Part shown: positions 1 through 5,020 of the stretch, piece by piece
How the letters are laid out: the number at the start of each line of letters is the position of its first letter
How positions within the stretch are numbered: position 1 is the stretch's first letter
Origin: Sphingobacterium sp. UBA5670
GTDB taxonomy: Bacteria; Bacteroidota; Bacteroidia; Sphingobacteriales; Sphingobacteriaceae
Reading direction: 5' to 3'
Assembly: GCF_002420705.1 (NCBI RefSeq)
Contig: NZ_DIIM01000025.1
Coordinates: 15,451 to 20,470 of the forward strand
DNA: 5,020 bases
Notes under the pieces: generated by a model
The model's input: only the letters and a program-made list of their open reading frames with translations
The model's database searches: none
Told to the model about the DNA's origin: nothing
Translations under genes and position numbers: made by a program

Positions 1-26
1 ATCGGCCGTTGTCTTTTTATTTCGAT

Positions 27-58
27 TGTCCATCCGAGAATGGCACATCTTATTTTTT
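27..58 (+). terminator. Weak possible terminator of an upstream plus-strand gene
   Basis: TGT-CCAT (27-33) can pair with ATGG-ACA (40-47) around a 6-nt loop with one bulged base (44), followed by the T-rich run TCTTATTTTTT (48-58). This would end a plus-strand transcript entering from the left, convergent with argH. On the minus strand no T-run follows, so it is not a good argH terminator. The stem is short and the call tentative. Confidence 0.25.
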
Positions 59-1388
59 ATGCCAAAAGATCATCTAATGCTGTTTGGACCTTTTCAAAAC
101 CAAAAGTTGCTTTCACCTGTTCAAACATACGTTGAATCTGATCATTGCACAGATTTCCAATGCTGCCTTCGTGTGTATGGTTTACCTCTTTTGATGGTTT
201 GAAACGTCCCTCGTCGATATCGATACCGATGGTCCGATAGGCTTCACGGAATGGCACCCCTTTTAGCACCTCATTGTTCACCACTTCTACGGAGAACAAA
301 TAATCATATTTTGGATCATCCAGGATATTCTCTTTAACGGAAATATTTTCCAACATGAAAGTTGCTATTTCAAGGCATTCATGGAGCGATTTAAAAGCCG
401 GGAATAGATTCTCCTTTAACAATTGAAGATCTCTATGGTAACCAGACGGCAGGTTGGTTGTCATTAACGCAATTTCATTAGGCAATGCCTGGATTTTGTT
501 ACAGCGTGAACGGATCAACTCAAAGACATCGGGATTCTTTTTATGCGGCATGATACTCGATCCGGTAGTCAAATGAGCCGGAAATGAGATAAATCCAAAA
601 TTTTGGTTAATATACAAGCAAACATCCATTGCAAACTTTGCCAACGTCGCTGCGATGGAGCTCATCCCTTGTGCTAAGATGCGTTCGGTCTTCCCTCTGC
701 CCATCTGTGCGTAGACCACATTGTAATTTAAGTCTTCGAATCCCAGCAATTGCGTCGTCATTGTTCTATTTAAAGGAAAAGATGATCCATAGCCCGCAGC
801 AGATCCTAAAGGATTCTTATTACAAACCTTCCAGGCTGCACGCATCATCTCCAAATCATCAACAAGGCTCTCGGCATAAGCACCAAACCATAATCCAAAT
901 GACGAAGGCATCGCTATCTGCAAATGGGTATACCCCGGGATCAGAATATGTTTGTATCGCTCGCTGAGTTGTATCAGTTGGTTAAATAGCGCTTCTGTAT
1001 TTTCGATGATATGCTGAATTTCGGAGCGGAAGTATAATTTTAAATCAACTAATACCTGATCATTACGGGATCTGCCGGAATGGATTTTTTTACCCGCCTC
1101 ACCGATACGCTGTGTTAGCAGCATTTCAACCTGCGAATGCACGTCTTCTACGGAGTCTTCAATGTGAAAATCACCAGCAAGGATTTCTTTATAGATATTT
1201 TTCAATTCTTTTTGCACAAGTGCAAGATCCGCATCGGTCATCAAGTCTATGCTGTTCAACATACGCGTATGGGCCAATGAGCCCAAAACATCCGCAGCCG
1301 CAAGTTGCAGATCCATGACCCGGTCATTGCCTACGGTAAACGATTCTACAAAAGAATCGACATCTATATTTTTTTGCCAGATTTTCAT
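57..1388 (-). CDS. argH: Argininosuccinate lyase
   Basis: This 443-residue protein is the last enzyme of arginine biosynthesis; it splits argininosuccinate into arginine and fumarate as a cytosolic homotetramer of the fumarase/aspartase superfamily. The family motifs are all present: EDVHSQVE (81-88), HSGRSRNDQV (103-112), GYTHLQ (152-157) with the expected catalytic His155, and the superfamily signature GSSIMPHKKNP (276-286), whose serines 277/278 include the catalytic residue of the flexible loop. The N-terminus (MKIWQKN, then SLAHTRML around 37-44) is the shorter form I associate with Bacteroidota rather than the LWGGRF start of proteobacterial enzymes; 443 residues is slightly below the usual 450-470. 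The ATG at 1388 is chosen because conserved sequence starts at once. The gene stands alone here, transcribed away from the rbfA cluster, with a promoter candidate about 100 bp upstream. No arg partner gene lies in the window. Confidence 0.97.
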   Translation of the reverse strand: MKIWQKNIDVDSFVESFTVGNDRVMDLQLAAADVLGSLAHTRMLNSIDLMTDADLALVQKELKNIYKEILAGDFHIEDSVEDVHSQVEMLLTQRIGEAGKKIHSGRSRNDQVLVDLKLYFRSEIQHIIENTEALFNQLIQLSERYKHILIPGYTHLQIAMPSSFGLWFGAYAESLVDDLEMMRAAWKVCNKNPLGSAAGYGSSFPLNRTMTTQLLGFEDLNYNVVYAQMGRGKTERILAQGMSSIAATLAKFAMDVCLYINQNFGFISFPAHLTTGSSIMPHKKNPDVFELIRSRCNKIQALPNEIALMTTNLPSGYHRDLQLLKENLFPAFKSLHECLEIATFMLENISVKENILDDPKYDYLFSVEVVNNEVLKGVPFREAYRTIGIDIDEGRFKPSKEVNHTHEGSIGNLCNDQIQRMFEQVKATFGFEKVQTALDDLLA

Positions 1389-1485
1389 TCGTATAATTTC
1401 TTTTCTGATACTACCCTTATCAAAAGCCTGAGGTCGGTTTAGTGTTGATCGAAGCTTCTAATAATTCTATCAAATACAATTTTTA

Positions 1486-1516
1486 CAAAAATACCAATTG
1501 CAAATGGTTATATCAA
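1486..1516 (-). promoter_or_regulatory. Putative argH promoter (Bacteroidota type)
   Basis: Read on the minus strand there is a -7 box TATTTTTG (1493-1486), matching TAnnTTTG exactly, preceded 20 bp upstream by TTG (1516-1514) as the -33 element. Transcription would start near 1480 and leave a leader of roughly 90 nt before the argH ATG. The leader contains an 8-bp palindrome GAAGCTTC at 1451-1458, but I see no convincing terminator or riboswitch in it. Confidence 0.5.
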
Positions 1517-1675
1517 TGCAAAGATTGCAGACATTTCAGGAAGACAATTCTTGTTCAAAAAGAAATATTCAGGCAAAAAAAAGGGCTGTTACAAAAAAAA
1601 TAAAATGTTAAAAGTTTGTTAAATCGCAATAAACACATTTTATAAGTAACCACTCACTTTATTTTTAAAAGTTAT
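1517..1675. other. AT-rich intergenic stretch without recognised features
   Basis: Between the argH promoter and the small-RNA promoter I find no supported gene, repeat or hairpin. The stretch is very A/T-rich, with A-runs near 1576-1583 and 1595-1602. It includes GGGCTGTTACAAAA at about 1584-1597, which resembles some insertion-sequence ends but has no partner in the window. Confidence 0.5.
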
Positions 1676-1706
1676 TTTGTCAGTTTTTTAAGTATTCCTA
1701 TGTTTG
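1676..1706 (+). promoter_or_regulatory. Consensus Bacteroidota sigma-A promoter for the small RNA
   Basis: TTTG (1676-1679) lies exactly 19 bp before TATGTTTG (1699-1706). This is a full match to the Bacteroidota housekeeping consensus of TTTG at -33 and TAnnTTTG at -7 with about 19 bp spacing. Transcription is expected to start around 1711-1713. No open reading frame with a plausible start follows, which points to a non-coding product. Confidence 0.75.
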
Positions 1707-1710
1707 TAGT

Positions 1711-1888
1711 GTAAGGGAGATGAAAAAATAGAAGATGGTAGGGTTAGTAAATACTTACCGCTTTAAATACACCGAAATTTCAAACCAAATATGATAGACC
1801 CCAAAGTCTTAAAACTTGAAAGAAATTACCTAACCAATTGTGAATCGAAATTTAAAGGCACGTCAAACCAAGATGTGCCTTTTTTCTT
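1711..1888 (+). ncRNA. Candidate free-standing small RNA, ~175 nt (possibly 6S-like)
   Basis: A consensus promoter (1676-1706) and a strong intrinsic terminator (1854-1888) delimit a transcript of about 175 nt with no credible coding sequence. By hand I can fold a long interrupted hairpin. GGTTAG (1742-1747) pairs with CTAACC (1830-1835) and extends after a bulged C1829 by three A-U pairs. TTTCAA (1778-1783) pairs with TTGAAA (1816-1821), and AGAC (1796-1799) pairs with GTCT (1806-1809) around CCCAAA. A competing 5' hairpin GGTAGG/CTTACC (1737-1742/1754-1759) is possible. A rod with a large internal loop and this size are compatible with 6S RNA, which Bacteroidota possess (including the Rfam 6S-Flavo family), but I cannot confirm the family. 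It could instead be an attenuated leader read through into rbfA, although about 260 nt of unexplained sequence intervene. Existence is better supported than identity. Confidence 0.6.
1854..1888 (+). terminator. Strong intrinsic terminator of the small RNA
   Basis: AAAGGCAC (1854-1861) pairs perfectly with GTGCCTTT (1875-1882). The stem extends inward by G-U, U-A and C-G pairs to 11 bp, leaving the loop AAACCAA (1865-1871). It is followed by TTTCTTTT, so more than six of the next eight bases are T. On the opposite strand only three Ts precede an AAATTT run, so the orientation is plus. No protein gene lies upstream on this strand. Confidence 0.85.
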
Positions 1889-1950
1889 TTGTATGTCTCA
1901 ATTCGCTTTAAACCTTACGTCCGTCCTTTCTCAATCGATAACCATTGTTT

Positions 1951-2040
1951 ATTTTTTTCTGAAAGTATCTCATCTTATTGGCCAGATAGAACCTTCTTGC
2001 GCTGTCATTGCTGTTGGTGCCTTCGAAGTCATGAAGGTTT
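1951..2040 (-). repeat. ~90-bp inverted repeat, copy A
   Basis: This segment aligns without gaps to the reverse complement of 4921-5010, with about 76 of 90 bases identical by hand count. The best conserved parts are the CATTTTATTGGCCAGA-like block (1971-1986 here) and the CATTGCTGTTGGTG block (2006-2019). Identity falls to background before 1951; beyond 2040 similarity may continue for a few bases with a 2-nt gap. Substitutions avoid one codon position but accumulate equally in the other two, and they change nearly every affected residue in every frame, so a protein-coding origin is not supported. It lies between the small-RNA terminator and rbfA and is oriented opposite to copy B. Confidence 0.85.
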
Positions 2041-2044
2041 TATT

Positions 2045-2065
2045 GTGGACAGCGCGTGCGCCCAC
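2045..2065 (+). other. Small GC-rich hairpin
   Basis: GTGG (2045-2048) and CCAC (2062-2065) enclose the inverted pair GCGC (2052-2055) and GCGC (2058-2061), with ACA bulged on the left arm. It is conspicuously GC-rich within an AT-rich intergenic region and sits directly next to repeat copy A. No counterpart is visible beside copy B. Its function is unknown. Confidence 0.35.
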
Positions 2066-2097
2066 GTCAAAATTTCTCTTTTAATTGAAATTTTGGC
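2066..2097. promoter_or_regulatory. AT-rich palindrome at the -33 position of the rbfA promoter
   Basis: CAAAATTTC (2068-2076) and GAAATTTTG (2087-2095) are perfect 9-bp inverted arms separated by 10 bp, extended outward by a G-T and a G-C pair (2066-2067/2096-2097). The palindrome occupies the place where a -33 element would be expected and abuts the -7-like TATTTTTG at 2098. It could be an operator for a dimeric regulator. Because the sequence after it is T-rich (TATTTTTGTTT), it could also be an intrinsic terminator closing off the upstream repeat region. The sequence alone does not decide between these. Confidence 0.45.
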
Positions 2098-2105
2098 TAT
2101 TTTTG
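2098..2105 (+). promoter_or_regulatory. Putative -7 box of the rbfA promoter
   Basis: TATTTTTG matches TAnnTTTG and would start transcription near 2111, giving a leader of about 34 nt before the rbfA ATG at 2145. No TTTG or TTG is present at the proper 17-23 bp distance upstream, so this is a weak or activator-dependent promoter candidate for the four-gene cluster. Confidence 0.4.
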
Positions 2106-2144
2106 TTTAACATAATTGAGAATATTCAACATAAAACGTATACG

Positions 2145-2516
2145 ATGGGAACAGAAAGCAAGAGACAGCAACGTTTTGCTGGAGTCATTCAACAGGATTT
2201 AGCAGCACTATTTCAACGCGAAGGTAATTCATGGGCTCCTGGAGCGTTCATCACGGTGACACGTGTTCGGGTTACACCAGATTTAGCAATCGCCCGCACT
2301 TATTTGAGTTTTTTGAATACAAAGACTGCACAGGAAGATATTAAGGCTATTCGTTCCAAAACATCCGAAATACGCTACAAACTAGGAGCAAAAATTAAAA
2401 ATCAGGTAAAAATAGTTCCTCAATTGGAGTTCTTCCTGGATGATACCAACGAATATGTCGAACACATGGACAAACTATTTGAAGAGATCAGCAAAGAACC
2501 ACGCCAACCCGAATAG
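2145..2516 (+). CDS. rbfA: Ribosome-binding factor A
   Basis: The product has 123 residues, the normal length for RbfA, a single-domain type II KH-like protein that binds immature 30S subunits and helps 16S rRNA 5'-end maturation, with a known role in cold adaptation. Visible family features are the N-terminal helix beginning ESKRQQRFAGVIQQDL (4-19), the strand pair around ITVTRVRVTPDLAIARTYLSF (36-56), and the C-terminal section RYKLGAKIKNQVKIVPQLEFFLDD (77-100) followed by an acidic helix. The frame is open upstream to a TTG at 2085, but I take ATG 2145: it gives the MGTESKRQQR start typical of the family, and the extension would run through the likely promoter. It is first in a plus-strand cluster, 29 bp before aat. 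Confidence 0.93.
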   Translation: MGTESKRQQRFAGVIQQDLAALFQREGNSWAPGAFITVTRVRVTPDLAIARTYLSFLNTKTAQEDIKAIRSKTSEIRYKLGAKIKNQVKIVPQLEFFLDDTNEYVEHMDKLFEEISKEPRQPE

Positions 2517-2545
2517 TGCCATCTATCGCAGCATGCTAAATAAAG

Positions 2546-3202
2546 ATGGTATTTGAACTGAACAGTAAAAAACTTGAGTTTCCGCATCCAAGTTATGCGG
2601 AAGAAGATGGCTTACTTGCTGTAGGTGGAGATCTTTCAGCTGATCGTTTGCTACTCGCCTATTGTAATGGAATTTTTCCTTGGTTCAGCGACGACAGCCC
2701 CATACTCTGGTATGCACCTGACCCCAGGTTTGTTATCTACCCTTCCAAGATCAAGATTAGCAAGAGCATGGCAGGAATACTCCGGAAGAAAAATTTTTCC
2801 TTCTCGATAGATCGCGACTTTAAAGAAGTCATAAAGCATTGCGCGGCAATCAATAGAAAAGATCAGGCAGGAACCTGGATAACACAGGACATGATTGACG
2901 CATACAGTAAACTTGCTGCATTGGGCTATGCACACTCGGTGGAAGTATGGCAAGACAACTTACTAGTTGGCGGACTGTATGGCGTACTAATCAATGGGGT
3001 ATTTTGTGGCGAAAGTATGTTTTCAAAAGTCCCCAATGCATCGAAAGCGGGCCTTATTTTTCTCGCACAAGAAATTGACTTACGTTTAATCGATTGCCAG
3101 TTTCACACCCCCCATTTGGAAAGCATGGGCGGAGAATACCTTTCCTTGACAGATTATTTAGCAATACTAACAAAAGACCAAAGACATGAGCAGTCCGTAT
3201 AG
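2546..3202 (+). CDS. aat: Leucyl/phenylalanyl-tRNA--protein transferase
   Basis: This 218-residue cytosolic enzyme transfers Leu or Phe from aminoacyl-tRNA to N-terminal Arg or Lys of proteins, creating a degron for ClpS/ClpAP. Family blocks appear in order: FPHPSYAEEDGLLAVGGDLS (12-31), AYCNGIFPW (38-46), LWYAPDPR (54-61), GTWIT (109-113), GYAHSVEVW (127-135), LVGGLYGV (140-147), CGESMFS (154-160), NASK (164-167), and DCQFHTPHLESMG (183-195). Glu156 of GESMF and Gln185 of DCQ match the catalytic-site residues of the E. coli enzyme by motif; Trp46 and Trp111 match the tryptophans of its substrate pocket. The usual end SLGA-eisR is changed to SMGGEYLSL. An in-frame stop at 2537-2539 makes ATG 2546 the first available start. 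Its last 17 nt overlap the next gene. Confidence 0.96.
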   Translation: MVFELNSKKLEFPHPSYAEEDGLLAVGGDLSADRLLLAYCNGIFPWFSDDSPILWYAPDPRFVIYPSKIKISKSMAGILRKKNFSFSIDRDFKEVIKHCAAINRKDQAGTWITQDMIDAYSKLAALGYAHSVEVWQDNLLVGGLYGVLINGVFCGESMFSKVPNASKAGLIFLAQEIDLRLIDCQFHTPHLESMGGEYLSLTDYLAILTKDQRHEQSV

Positions 3203-4286
3203 CAACTATTTTGATATCGCCTCAGCGGTAACTTACCTCACCACACCGGGATCCGGTTTACTTTCACGTGAAACAAAGGCCTGGCGCATGAAAAGGGATC
3301 AGGATTTCTTCGACTCCAACTCTACCCTACGCGAACAGCAGGGGGCAACGTTGGATGCTTGTCGAGAAACAATTGGTAAATTTTTCAATTGCCCCTCCCA
3401 AAATGTCTTCCTATCCAGCTGTTTTTCCTTTGCTTTCAATACCCTGCTAGCAGGATTACCGAAACAATCGAAAGTGCTCTTATTAGACAATGATTATCCT
3501 TCGGTTAATTTCCCTACAATTATAAGCGGTTTTGAACATCAATTTGTCACGATGGACGAACAGCTAGAAGCTAATTTATTGGATGCCATCGCTACCTTTA
3601 AACCAGACGTGCTTATTCTGTCCATTGTGCAATATATTTCGGGATTAAAAATAGATCTTTCGTTTATACAGGAATTAAAACATCAGCATCCCGAATTATT
3701 GATCGTAGGTGATGGCACCCAGTTTCTGGGAACAGATGTTTTTGATTTTGCGGATGCAGGCTTTGACGCTGTACTATCCAGTGGATACAAATGGCTTATG
3801 GCAGGTTTTGGAAATGGTTTTGTCCTTTTAAGTGACAGACTCAAAGCAATTCTATATGCTGATGTCCAAAAAAATTACAGCTTTCTCAACAATCAATGGA
3901 TGAATAAATCTGTGGTACAACTCTGTTTCGAACCAGGTCATCTGGACACACTGTCGCACGGAACTTTACAACAGTCCCTACTTCAATTGGAACAATGGGG
4001 ATTTTCCGATACAGTGAGTTATACCCAAAATCTGCTTGCAGATGCCCGTGCTGAGCTTTCCGACAGAAAACTGTTATTGGACAGCATCGTCAACCGACGT
4101 CCACAGAGCAACATTTTCAATATACAGATTAACCCCGAATATTATCAAACCCTCCTGGATGAGGGAATAAAATGCTTTCCCCGAGGTTCGGGAATCCGTG
4201 TAGGATTTCATTTATACAATGATCACTCGGATCTTGAAAAGCTATTATATATTATTGACACAAAAGTAATTAACCATGAAATTTAG
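3186..4286 (+). CDS. Class V aminotransferase-fold PLP-dependent enzyme
   Basis: This is a 366-residue fold-type I PLP enzyme of the class V group (cysteine desulfurase, isopenicillin-N epimerase and kynureninase relatives). The Schiff-base lysine is Lys202 in SSGYKWLMAGFGNGF (198-212). Asp176 and Gln179 of VGDGTQF are the expected contacts to the pyridine nitrogen and O3'. SSCFSFAFNTL (77-87) occupies the cofactor phosphate-loop position, and SHGT (257-260) and IRVGFHLYND (337-346) match the late family blocks, with Arg338 the likely carboxylate-binding residue. Tyr201 replaces the His that precedes the lysine in cysteine desulfurases, and no catalytic Cys loop is evident, so sulfur transfer is unlikely. 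The substrate cannot be named. At 366 residues it is shorter than the roughly 400-residue desulfurases. Overlaps of 17 nt with aat and 11 nt with the next gene indicate translational coupling. Confidence 0.88.
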   Translation: MSSPYSNYFDIASAVTYLTTPGSGLLSRETKAWRMKRDQDFFDSNSTLREQQGATLDACRETIGKFFNCPSQNVFLSSCFSFAFNTLLAGLPKQSKVLLLDNDYPSVNFPTIISGFEHQFVTMDEQLEANLLDAIATFKPDVLILSIVQYISGLKIDLSFIQELKHQHPELLIVGDGTQFLGTDVFDFADAGFDAVLSSGYKWLMAGFGNGFVLLSDRLKAILYADVQKNYSFLNNQWMNKSVVQLCFEPGHLDTLSHGTLQQSLLQLEQWGFSDTVSYTQNLLADARAELSDRKLLLDSIVNRRPQSNIFNIQINPEYYQTLLDEGIKCFPRGSGIRVGFHLYNDHSDLEKLLYIIDTKVINHEI

Positions 4287-4932
4287 AATAGGCGACTTAG
4301 TCCGCTTTGTCGATGAACCCATAGAGGGACATATTACATCCATGCAACCCAACGATATTGTCGGTGTTACAGACGACACTGGTTTTGAGATTCCCGTGCC
4401 AATGGACAAAATCACGCTTGTTTTCGGCAATATGCGCCGTGCAGATGATGAGCTTGATCAGCATGCGACTCCACTGACACCGCATCGATTTATCGAAAAA
4501 GGGATACTTTTGGCGATCTCGGGAGATCACAAAGATGGACTCGCCAAATTACATATCATCAATGAAACCAGCTTTGAGCTCCTGGTATCTGTAGCTGAAG
4601 CTACAGCAAATAAAGTGAAAGGTATTTTTAGCAATAAGATACCGCCGCACGATTCTATGCAGTTCTATACAGGCAACTTTGCAAATGTTGGAAAATGGCC
4701 CACTTTCCGTTTCCAGATCATCAGACATAGCGGCAGTTTACAGGAACTGACCTCCCCAATCAATAGGGAACAGCGTGTACGTCCTGTAGACCTCACCAAT
4801 CCGAAAGTTCTTAACGAAATTTTGGATGAAAAAATATGGTCCTACGAACTGGATAAGATCGAAGAGGATTTAGGGCTGGATAAACTGAAAAATCATTTTA
4901 TACCACATCGCCCAAATAAAAAAACTTCATAA
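4276..4932 (+). CDS. DUF2027 family protein lacking the Smr domain
   Basis: The 218-residue product starts with a small SH3/Tudor-like barrel: KFRIGDLVRFVDEPIEGHITSM (2-23), then VGVTDDTGFEIPVPMDKITLV (29-49). This is the hallmark of the DUF2027 proteins of Bacteroidota. Residues about 70-170 look like the second DUF2027 subdomain, a beta-rich region (FIEKGILLAISG, HIINETSFELLVSV, FRFQIIR). Family members I know usually continue to 330-370 residues with a C-terminal Smr (MutS2-related) nuclease domain. Here the protein ends with a charged, mostly helical tail (NEILDEKIWSYELDKIEEDLG, 180-200) and PNKKTS, with no VDLH or HGxG motif, and no Smr sequence appears in any frame in the remaining 88 bases. 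The stop codon lies at the edge of repeat copy B. The start ATG overlaps the preceding gene by 11 nt. No signal peptide or membrane segment is visible, so it is probably cytosolic. Function unknown. Confidence 0.8.
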   Translation: MKFRIGDLVRFVDEPIEGHITSMQPNDIVGVTDDTGFEIPVPMDKITLVFGNMRRADDELDQHATPLTPHRFIEKGILLAISGDHKDGLAKLHIINETSFELLVSVAEATANKVKGIFSNKIPPHDSMQFYTGNFANVGKWPTFRFQIIRHSGSLQELTSPINREQRVRPVDLTNPKVLNEILDEKIWSYELDKIEEDLGLDKLKNHFIPHRPNKKTS

Positions 4933-5010
4933 TTACGCAGACACCAACAGCAATGAAAGCGAAAGAAGGTTGTTTCTGGCCAATAAAATGAAACACTTTC
5001 ATAAAAAAAT
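4921..5010 (+). repeat. ~90-bp inverted repeat, copy B
   Basis: This is the reverse-complement counterpart of 1951-2040, about 84% identical without gaps. It begins over the final codons and stop of the DUF2027 gene, so CTTCATAA belongs to both the gene and the repeat. Near its far end ATGAAA-CAC-TTTCAT (4988-5002) forms a perfect 6-bp hairpin; in copy A the corresponding arms are only partly complementary. Seven As follow rather than Ts, so it is not an intrinsic terminator on this strand. No other terminator of the four-gene cluster is visible before the window ends. Confidence 0.85.
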
Positions 5011-5020
5011 AAGCTAGATG

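Noticed and set aside
629..1431. Plus-strand open frames opposite argH
   Set aside because: They are antisense to a fully conserved argH frame and encode low-complexity, domain-free sequence.
1451..1458. GAAGCTTC palindrome in the argH leader as an arginine-regulator operator
   Set aside because: Eight bases are too few, and it does not resemble the known ARG-box pattern.
1584..1597. GGGCTGTTACAAAA resembling an insertion-sequence terminal repeat
   Set aside because: No inverted partner, transposase fragment or target duplication is visible nearby; it may be chance in an A-rich stretch.
1714..1730. Tiny frame after AGGGAG (ATG AAA AAA TAG) in the small RNA
   Set aside because: Only three codons, with the purine run directly touching the ATG; not a credible gene or leader peptide.
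1791..2084. 97-codon plus-strand open frame, and a 73-codon frame overlapping it, in the intergenic region
   Set aside because: The first runs through the small-RNA terminator, has no ribosome-binding signal and no recognisable domain. Comparison of its C-terminal half with repeat copy B shows changes mainly at first and second codon positions, the reverse of a conserved protein.
2085..2144. Upstream TTG start adding 20 residues to RbfA
   Set aside because: The extension crosses the palindrome arm and the -7-like box and does not resemble the start of RbfA; the ATG at 2145 gives a family-typical N-terminus and length.
4952..4990. Twelve-codon ATG..TGA frame (MKAKEGCFWPIK), also present in copy A as MTAQEGSIWPIR
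   Set aside because: It is retained in both copies, which is curious, but all five differences change the amino acid and none are at third positions. It is more likely a by-product of the overall repeat similarity than a leader peptide.

Overview
The window most likely comes from a Bacteroidota chromosome, probably family Sphingobacteriaceae (a Sphingobacterium or Pedobacter relative). Three things suggest this. There is a DUF2027-type protein, a family largely confined to Bacteroidota. Three putative promoters carry the phylum's -7 box TAnnTTTG, two of them with a suitably spaced -33 element. Start codons lack clear Shine-Dalgarno sequences. G+C is about 40% by eye. The genus is an inference.

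Layout. Positions 57-1388 on the minus strand hold a complete argH (argininosuccinate lyase) with its own likely promoter at 1486-1516. Positions 1389-2144 contain no protein gene I can support, but they are not empty. A textbook promoter (TTTG-N19-TATGTTTG, 1676-1706) and a strong intrinsic terminator (1854-1888) bracket about 175 nt on the plus strand, the signature of a free-standing small RNA. Next come one copy of a roughly 90-bp repeat (1951-2040) and an AT-rich palindrome (2066-2097) abutting the likely rbfA -7 box.

Positions 2145-4932 on the plus strand form a compact four-gene cluster: rbfA (30S maturation), aat (N-end-rule aminoacyl transferase), a fold-type I class V PLP enzyme, and a DUF2027 protein without the usual C-terminal Smr domain. 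The last three overlap by 17 and 11 nt, so they are very probably co-transcribed and translationally coupled. rbfA and aat both concern translation and proteostasis; the roles of the last two are unknown.

The most unusual structure is a second, inverted copy of the ~90-bp repeat (about 84% identical, no gaps) that begins at the stop codon of the DUF2027 gene (4921-5010). The two copies flank the four-gene cluster. Their substitutions do not follow a protein-coding pattern, so I read them as a dispersed non-coding repeat. The small RNA and this repeat are the two items most worth following up.
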